A DNA stretch of 64,000 nt, taken from assembly GCF_030936135.1 (NCBI RefSeq), contig NC_082603.1:34204329-34268328 (forward strand), read 5' to 3'. The notes beneath the pieces were generated by a model. The model saw nothing but the letters and a program-made list of their open reading frames with translations. It did no database searches and was not told where the DNA came from. Shown in pieces: positions 61,501-64,000 of this stretch (the stretch's first letter is position 1; the number at the start of each line of letters is the position of its first letter). The translations under genes and the position numbers were made by a program. This DNA is from Gavia stellata. Lineage: Eukaryota; Chordata; Aves; Gaviiformes; Gaviidae.

Positions 61501-61698
61501 TGACACTGTTTGCACTGGATCATGTGTCACTTGTTTTCTTCTTGTCCTTAGGTGGCTCCAACGAGAAGTGAGAAGCGAGGCTCTTCGTACCTCATTTCCT
61601 CCCCAGAACCTGGCCCAATGGAGTACCTTGGCCAGCAGACTCAGGGCTCCGCAGTACGTTACGCAGAATCCTCTCTAAAAAAAAAGCGTGTTTATTGA
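22371..61698 (+). CDS. RAVER2: RAVER2, ribonucleoprotein PTB-binding 2 (14 coding exons, 737 aa predicted)
   Basis: Coding segments are 22371-22544, 33592-33658, 40415-40884, 45464-45655, 46547-46673, 47655-47740, 51168-51272, 51458-51569, 52639-52895, 54913-55024, 55402-55547, 57378-57467, 58098-58226 and 61552-61698. All phases agree and they sum to 2214 nt. The product is an hnRNP-type nuclear RNA-binding protein that binds PTBP1 and modulates splicing repression. Three RRMs are visible: RRM1 from RNP2 ILLRNL (46-51) to RNP1 AFVTLLNG (81-88); RRM2 with LCVTNL (119-124) and KGYGFVEY (158-165); RRM3 at about 206-283. Two PTB-binding motifs of type [SG][IL]LGxxP are intact: GLLGEPP (410-416) and SLLGEPP (538-544). 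The C-terminus KKKRVY is NLS-like. The start ATG has A at -3 and G at +4 and gives a MAAAA start like human. Exons coding 617-689 are not in the human protein as I remember it. Confidence 0.95.
30315..30710 (+). mobile_element. CR1 LINE 3' fragment (plus orientation)
   Basis: It starts in the ORF2 C-terminal coding part ([18 protein letters not shown] in one frame), runs through the [23 protein letters not shown] segment, and ends caaccttaatgattctgt. It is 5'-truncated. The frame is broken into pieces, so it is a dead copy. Confidence 0.95.
31451..31568 (-). mobile_element. Short CR1 LINE 3' fragment (reverse orientation)
   Basis: It has the reversed tail tcacagatcactaaggttgg, then aaaagacctgtaagatcatc and ccactaaaccatgtcccac. 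Only about 120 bp are present, so it is strongly truncated. Confidence 0.9.
33592..33658 (+). CDS. RAVER2: RAVER2 exon 2 (residues 59-80, phase 0/1)
   Basis: The acceptor is ctctctttcag and the donor is AACAG|gtaaga. It encodes [18 protein letters not shown] then NKRT, the middle of RRM1. It is highly similar to human RAVER2 and RAVER1 at this place. Confidence 0.95.
35895..39515. repeat. Tandem array, ~81-bp monomer, 243-bp A-B-C higher-order repeat (~44 monomers)
   Basis: The common anchor gggtacagatacagtgggt and its variants recur at, for example, 36062, 36143, 36221, 36302, 36383, 36464, 36545, 36626, 36706, 36787, 37066, 37147, 37228, 37309, 37389, 37470 and 37551, that is every 78-81 bp. 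Three monomer types follow in order: A contains ttccagctgcttgtgggac, B contains gggcacctttgagctgcct, and C contains caccttctggctgtctgta. A-B-C therefore repeats every ~243 bp. Short or deleted units occur near 36859, 36985 and 37787. G+C is clearly higher than in the flanks. It is a minisatellite-class VNTR. I do not recognise the family. Confidence 0.95.
39755..39994 (+). mobile_element. Diverged CR1 LINE 3' fragment (plus orientation)
   Basis: It has the segments gaaacactttttcactgtga, then a region like the CR1 EVVESPSLE coding stretch, then acaagatgacctccagaggt and ccaacctcaacaaggctgag, ending attctgtgattgtgtga. The tail gacctccagaggt marks a different, older CR1 subfamily from the copies at 20, 30, 31 and 42.5 kb. 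Confidence 0.88.
40415..40884 (+). CDS. RAVER2: RAVER2 exon 3 (residues 81-237, end of RRM1, RRM2, start of RRM3)
   Basis: The acceptor is gtctcttacag and the donor is TGCCAG|gtatgt. It begins with RNP1 of RRM1 ([15 protein letters not shown]), holds all of RRM2 ([11 protein letters not shown] through [12 protein letters not shown] to LFAQWMDV) and the start of RRM3 (KCLCVDKF). It is the largest coding exon, at 470 nt. Confidence 0.96.
41658..42180 (-). mobile_element. Old, diverged CR1-like element (reverse orientation)
   Basis: Recognisable fragments of the reptile-type CR1 consensus, in order: gtctagtctgaccacctgca; a gagcccca..gtagttggctaaagcacatcttt stretch; tagattgaggagcctttgct; and tgtaatcaagtcacttgcta followed by a gctaagcagattgatcttt stretch. 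It is diverged by many substitutions and indels, so it is much older than the neighbouring copy. Borders are approximate. Confidence 0.6.
42537..43125 (-). mobile_element. CR1 LINE fragment with an uninterrupted ORF2 tail (reverse orientation)
   Basis: The reversed tail cacagaatcacagaatcatt opens the element. On the minus strand, 43112-42621 is one open frame of 163 codons with [24 protein letters not shown] and [15 protein letters not shown] residues, the C-terminal end of the CR1 reverse-transcriptase polyprotein. The catalytic and endonuclease parts are missing, so it cannot act on its own. The intact frame suggests a younger copy than the others. Confidence 0.95.
44461..44548. repeat. TA/CA-rich microsatellite
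   Basis: Imperfect alternation of acacac, gtatatatac and tatgtgtg motifs. It is short-period low-complexity DNA and likely length-polymorphic. Confidence 0.75.
45464..45655 (+). CDS. RAVER2: RAVER2 exon 4 (residues 238-301, RRM3)
   Basis: The acceptor is tgttgcttcag and the donor is AGGATG|gtaaga. It encodes the RRM3 RNP1-like strand [18 protein letters not shown], then [18 protein letters not shown] and LIAAQRM, the conserved segment just after RRM3 in both raver proteins. Confidence 0.95.
45656..46546 (+). other. RAVER2 intron 4
   Basis: Intron of 0.9 kb between phase-0 exons. I see no repeats or other elements. Confidence 0.85.
46547..46673 (+). CDS. RAVER2: RAVER2 exon 5 (residues 302-343, phase 0/1)
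   Basis: The acceptor is ttaattggag (tract less pyrimidine-rich) and the donor is AACCTG|gtaagt. It encodes [18 protein letters not shown] and then a leucine-rich stretch with [13 protein letters not shown]. The KGLLPEPN string is shared with RAVER1, which supports the exon. Confidence 0.93.
46674..47654 (+). other. RAVER2 intron 5
   Basis: Intron of about 1 kb. It contains a tandem duplication (unit about 34 bp) at 46859-46918. Otherwise unremarkable. Confidence 0.85.
46859..46918. repeat. Two-copy tandem duplication, ~34-bp period
   Basis: gggtaaaatttagtgttacc followed by taaaaa is present at 46859-46884 and again at 46893-46918. It is a local duplication with no known role. Confidence 0.85.
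47655..47740 (+). CDS. RAVER2: RAVER2 exon 6 (residues 344-372, phase 1/0)
   Basis: The acceptor is gtttctaaag and the donor is CATCAG|gtatgt. It encodes [18 protein letters not shown] and [11 protein letters not shown]. It is clearly similar to the human segment with LPHL and LNKAHQ. Confidence 0.92.
47741..51167 (+). other. RAVER2 intron 6 (3.4 kb)
   Basis: AT-rich unique sequence. I recognise no mobile element, RNA gene or conserved exon in it. Confidence 0.75.
51168..51272 (+). CDS. RAVER2: RAVER2 exon 7 (residues 373-407, phase 0/0)
   Basis: The acceptor is taatttcacag and the donor is AATAGT|gtaagg. It encodes [18 protein letters not shown], then [24 protein letters not shown] resembles the PTB-binding motif but lacks the final Pro. 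Confidence 0.92.
51458..51569 (+). CDS. RAVER2: RAVER2 exon 8 (residues 408-444, first PTB-binding motif)
   Basis: The acceptor is tttcttatag and the donor is CTTAAGT|gtaaat (phase 0/1). It encodes [18 protein letters not shown] and then [25 protein letters not shown] is the canonical motif that contacts PTBP1 RRM2. Confidence 0.93.
51570..52638 (+). other. RAVER2 intron 8
   Basis: Intron of about 1.1 kb with a phase-1 junction. A minus-strand 110-codon open frame at 52076-52408 has no recognisable homology. Nothing else is seen. Confidence 0.8.
52639..52895 (+). CDS. RAVER2: RAVER2 exon 9 (residues 445-530, phase 1/0)
   Basis: The acceptor is ttgactgcag and the donor is TTGGGG|gtaagg. It encodes [34 protein letters not shown] and a Gln/Ser/Thr-rich linker to [20 protein letters not shown] is a strong match to the human protein. 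Confidence 0.94.
52896..54912 (+). other. RAVER2 intron 9 (2 kb)
   Basis: AT-rich, with short GT/TA-rich patches near 53294-53320 and 53755-53785. No recognised element. Confidence 0.8.
54913..55024 (+). CDS. RAVER2: RAVER2 exon 10 (residues 531-567, second PTB-binding motif)
   Basis: The acceptor is attgttttgcag and the donor is CTTCCAG|gtaagc (phase 0/1). It encodes [18 protein letters not shown] and [22 protein letters not shown] is the second canonical PTB-binding motif, and NPYLNL is conserved in both raver paralogues. Confidence 0.95.
55025..55401 (+). other. RAVER2 intron 10
   Basis: Short intron of about 0.38 kb with nothing notable except a weak polypyrimidine tract before exon 11. 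Confidence 0.8.
55402..55547 (+). CDS. RAVER2: RAVER2 exon 11 (residues 568-616, phase 1/0)
   Basis: The acceptor is gttacgaacag and the donor is ACACAG|gtatgt. It encodes [18 protein letters not shown], then [18 protein letters not shown] and [13 protein letters not shown]. It matches the human segment containing ILDAISQGSESQHALE. The acceptor tract is weak, and a second AG eight bases downstream gives a worse match in frame. Confidence 0.88.
55548..57377 (+). other. RAVER2 intron 11
   Basis: Intron of 1.8 kb between exons 11 and 12. It contains a candidate extra exon at 55859-55936 (see findings). The rest is unique sequence with a moderately GC-rich stretch near 56450-56860. Confidence 0.75.
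55859..55936 (+). other. Candidate additional/alternative RAVER2 exon (26 codons)
   Basis: A good acceptor (ttatctctttcag) is followed by an open frame in the required phase 0: [18 protein letters not shown] then QYIPCCSI. The nearest phase-compatible donor is ATT|gtaacc, which is weak. It is not part of the human protein as I remember it. It may be a real optional exon, an extinct exon, or chance. Confidence 0.25.
57378..57467 (+). CDS. RAVER2: RAVER2 exon 12 (residues 617-646), Tyr/Gln-rich, not in human protein as remembered
   Basis: The acceptor is cctcctttatag and the donor is TCTGAG|gtgaga, with phase 0 at both ends and 90 nt. It encodes [18 protein letters not shown] and then [12 protein letters not shown]. 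It is open in the required frame only. The composition (Q, Y, A, then acidic) is coding-like. The exon may be alternatively spliced because skipping it keeps the frame. Confidence 0.8.
57468..58097 (+). other. RAVER2 intron 12
   Basis: Intron of 0.63 kb with no recognisable element. Confidence 0.8.
58098..58226 (+). CDS. RAVER2: RAVER2 exon 13 (residues 647-689), Tyr/Gly/Gln/Pro-rich
   Basis: The acceptor is ctgcatttag and the donor is AATAAG|gtgaga, with phase 0 at both ends and 129 nt. It encodes [36 protein letters not shown] and PQTPLNK. The low-complexity SYxxG/SYQPG content resembles the Y-rich tails of other hnRNP proteins. It can be skipped together with exon 12 without a frameshift. 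Confidence 0.8.
58227..61551 (+). other. RAVER2 intron 13 (3.3 kb)
   Basis: More GC-rich than the other late introns. Overlapping opposite-strand open frames occur at 59019-59519 (minus, 166 codons) and 59158-59508 (plus, 116 codons). I recognise no domain in either and no repeat family, so I leave them unannotated as genes. Confidence 0.7.
61552..61698 (+). CDS. RAVER2: RAVER2 terminal coding exon 14 (residues 690-737)
   Basis: The acceptor is cttgtccttag. It encodes [35 protein letters not shown] and [13 protein letters not shown], then TGA at 61696-61698. [11 protein letters not shown] and LKKKRVY closely match the human C-terminus, and LKRKRIF ends RAVER1. The basic end is NLS-like. Confidence 0.96.
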   Translation: MAPTRSEKRGSSYLISSPEPGPMEYLGQQTQGSAVRYAESSLKKKRVY

Positions 61699-62264
61699 GA
61701 CCTAAATAATCACTCCTGCCTTAGGGTGTAAAGGCAGGCTTTTCGTACCTCTGCTATTTATTGCTGCCTTAACTTCAGACAAATAATTCTTTCTGTGGGG
61801 GTTTTGAGTATCCCAAGAGGAACAACCCTCTGTAACGGGCAAATCTGCCAAGGAAACGGTACGTATTGCTGTGAGGTTAGCCATTTCTCAGTAGTCTGAC
61901 TTGCCTTCTGAAAGGGTGGCATCATGTTTCCTTTGTCGTCTGCCACTGAAACTAACAGTGGGCTGAAGCTGACAAAGCAAAAAGTAACTCGGTGAGTTTT
62001 GGTAATTTGCCAGCCGAAAGCAATAAAAATACTGAGGAGGGAACGCTGAGCCTTTCTCTAGTCCTCAGACTGAGGAAGCTAAAAGATGAAGTCTTGATAG
62101 TGATTTTTTTTCTTATTTTTTTAACTCAGAATGTGGGGTTTTTTCCATCTTACTTTTTCCAGGATTAAGAGTTCTGCATTTACAGCCTTTATATTTTTAA
62201 TATTTCTCTTAATCCTGGAATGGAGATATACCAAATGTATTACCAGAGCCTCTGTGATGTTTTC

Positions 62265-62270
62265 AATAAA
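62265..62270 (+). terminator. Candidate proximal poly(A) signal of RAVER2
   Basis: AATAAA in ttttcaataaatatttg, about 570 nt after the stop. Confidence 0.4.
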
Positions 62271-63608
62271 TATTTGTTAAAAGTGAGATGCTATACTGTG
62301 TGCTGCCTTGCAATATTAAATTCGATTGGGCTAGGTGATGCTTGGACAATGAAGTAACCTCTGTCTGCTTTTAGGCCAAGAATCCACAGCTTTTCCTTGG
62401 AATAAGTAATTTATGGTTTGTGAATGCAGCTGTGTAAAACGGTGTTTGTGGCAAAGCACTGTCCTCCTTCCGACAGGCACGCGTGTCAGGAAGGTAGGGC
62501 TGCCAGCAACACTTTCAGGTGGTGGGCCGTTGTTAAAGATAACTGAAGGTGGAAGAAATCAACTGCCCATTGTACTTTTTCTGACTTCTTCTGAATCTGG
62601 GTGATTCAGAGCTAGAGCAGAAGCAATACCAACATGCTCCTCAGATGACATCTTTAATCCTGCCTTCCTGCTCTTCGCTGTGTTCTTTTTTCCAAGCATC
62701 TTAACGTTTGAAATGTGCTGCACTCCGAAGCCTGCTAGAGCAGAGCATCCTGGCTCCCGTTTTCACTCTTTCTTACATATTACCTTTTGCATGAAGTAGT
62801 TCTCGCTAGGAGGAACAGGTATTTACTCACTTGCTGTCATAGGTGTATGGTACGGGCTCACACCTGCATGCTGTCAGCTGCGACAGCCTGCATGCGTGAT
62901 GGCACAGACCCCTCTGCCTCTGCCCATCGCCCAGCCCGGCTCCTCGGGGGCTTGGGGCCAAGCCCACAGCACCACACAGATGCTGTTCCCTGGCTCGATT
63001 TTAAAAACAAAAGAAAACAGAAATACAAAGACTTTGTATTTTTAGCTTATTAAGCAACTCTGGCTAGAGTCTTTCTTTTCTGCTGCTAGTCCTTGTAGCT
63101 GAAGACATTGAAATTGTTACCGTTGAAATCAGTGTTTGTGAGAGCTAAATGATGAGCCAGCCCTCTGTGCCGGACAGGGTGGGTTTGCTGCCTTGAATCC
63201 TGTTGTAAATTTGTTTGGACTGAATTCACTGAGCACTGAGGCCAGATCCCAGGTCCTTCTTCCTTAATCTTGCTAGATATACTGAAGCCATTTTTCAATA
63301 CTGATTTTAAAAAGAAAAAAAAAAAGTCTTAAACTGCCTTTCAAGCTTTGTGGTGTGACCAGAATACATATATCCAAAGCTTAAAAAGAGAAGCCCCACA
63401 ATCGCAATCCCTCCTCCTCTGCAGCTGGGTTGTATAGCAGGTATGTGCTGCCCTTACAGGCAGAAACTACTTCAGACAGCCACATAGCAACACAGGTTAT
63501 AGAAGCTCTTCCGGGATTCTACATGTATGTATGATAAATTCACTTGTAATATTTTGTTCCCACTGTTTGTATATGCAACTTTCTCAACTTGTTACGCTTT
63601 TCAATGAA

Positions 63609-63614
63609 AATAAA
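63609..63614 (+). terminator. Likely main poly(A) signal of RAVER2
   Basis: AATAAA in gaaaataaattgttgg, followed within 40 nt by a GT-rich element. Confidence 0.6.
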
Positions 63615-63794
63615 TTGTTGGTTCACATTTAAAGTGGATTTCTGTGGGAGGAAAACATCTCTGGACTACCTTTAAAGTAATCATTTAACGTAGGGAAAAG
63701 AGGTTTTGAAGATGACATATTTTCATCACCATTCCTATGGAAGTTAGACTTTAAAATCTTTCTCTGTTTAATTTATGATTAAAAAGGATATGCC

Positions 63795-64000
63795 CATGGA
63801 GAAAAAAAAAAATCTTTATTGGATTCATTTGTATAAAGAGTAACAAAGTGCTTACGGATTTAAATCAAGTTCATAAGTGACATACAGAAAAACAGGTAAT
63901 ACTGTAAAAATAAATCTGACCTCCTTGCAGCTCATAATTACAATTTTATATATATATGAGATACATAGGTATTTAGTGACATCTTTCTGTTATTGCCAGA
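63795..64000 (-). other. JAK1: Probable JAK1 3'UTR end (minus strand, partial)
   Basis: A minus-strand AATAAA at 63815-63820 in AT-rich sequence lies about 170 bp beyond the estimated RAVER2 end. In human, JAK1 lies on the opposite strand with its 3' end meeting RAVER2, so this is probably the terminal JAK1 UTR. No JAK1 coding sequence is inside the window; the assignment rests on synteny plus the signal. Confidence 0.5.
63815..63820 (-). terminator. Minus-strand poly(A) signal, probably of JAK1
   Basis: tttatt on the plus strand reads AATAAA on the minus strand, followed downstream (lower coordinates) by a T run on that strand. Confidence 0.5.

Larger units (their letters stand above)
61699..63632 (+). 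other. RAVER2: RAVER2 3'UTR (end estimated)
   Basis: Non-coding sequence after the stop, with AATAAA at 62022-62027, 62265-62270 and 63609-63614. The last has GT-rich sequence just after it (gtggatttctgtggg) and is the most likely main site. Alternative 3' ends are plausible. Confidence 0.6.

Noticed and set aside
61699..64000. mir-101, which lies in the same human neighbourhood
   Set aside because: In human it is on the far side of JAK1, and no hairpin matching it was seen here.

Overview
The window is vertebrate nuclear DNA, most likely from a bird. It has long introns with GT..AG boundaries, a CpG-island promoter, and several CR1 LINE fragments with the avian-type 3' tail (repeated attctgtgattctgtg-like ends). 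The gene order CACHD1 > RAVER2 > (JAK1, opposite strand) matches the order I know from human chromosome 1p31. I cannot name the species from the sequence.

Layout. Positions 1-9381 (+) hold the last ten coding exons of CACHD1 (the C-terminal 414 residues: cysteine-rich ectodomain, one transmembrane segment, cytoplasmic tail). Its 3'UTR follows, with candidate poly(A) signals out to about 10.8 kb. Positions 10.85-21.95 kb are intergenic; the only thing I recognise there is one reverse-oriented CR1 fragment. At about 22.0-23.2 kb a CpG island holds the RAVER2 promoter and first exon. RAVER2 (+) then runs to a stop at 61698 in 14 coding exons whose phases all agree (predicted 737 aa), with a 3'UTR to about 63.63 kb. 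On the minus strand, a poly(A) signal at 63815-63820 marks the likely 3' end of JAK1, so RAVER2 and JAK1 are tail to tail with roughly 170 bp between them.

Non-coding structure. RAVER2 intron 2 holds a tandem array of about 3.6 kb (35.9-39.5 kb). Its monomer is about 81 bp, and three monomer types alternate A-B-C to give a 243-bp higher-order repeat. Because 81 is divisible by 3, long open frames appear in it, mostly antisense, but I do not regard them as a gene. Five CR1 fragments and one older, diverged CR1-like copy are recognised across the window. There is also a pure 24-G run in the CACHD1 3'UTR and an A/C-rich microsatellite inside one CR1.

The most interesting observations are the 81/243-bp higher-order repeat and two frame-neutral, Tyr/Gln-rich RAVER2 exons near the C-terminus that I do not remember from the canonical human protein. 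A further candidate exon lies in the same part of the gene. No CRISPR array, bacterial-type system or new gene family was seen. CACHD1, RAVER2 and JAK1 are neighbours by synteny and are not known to form a pathway.
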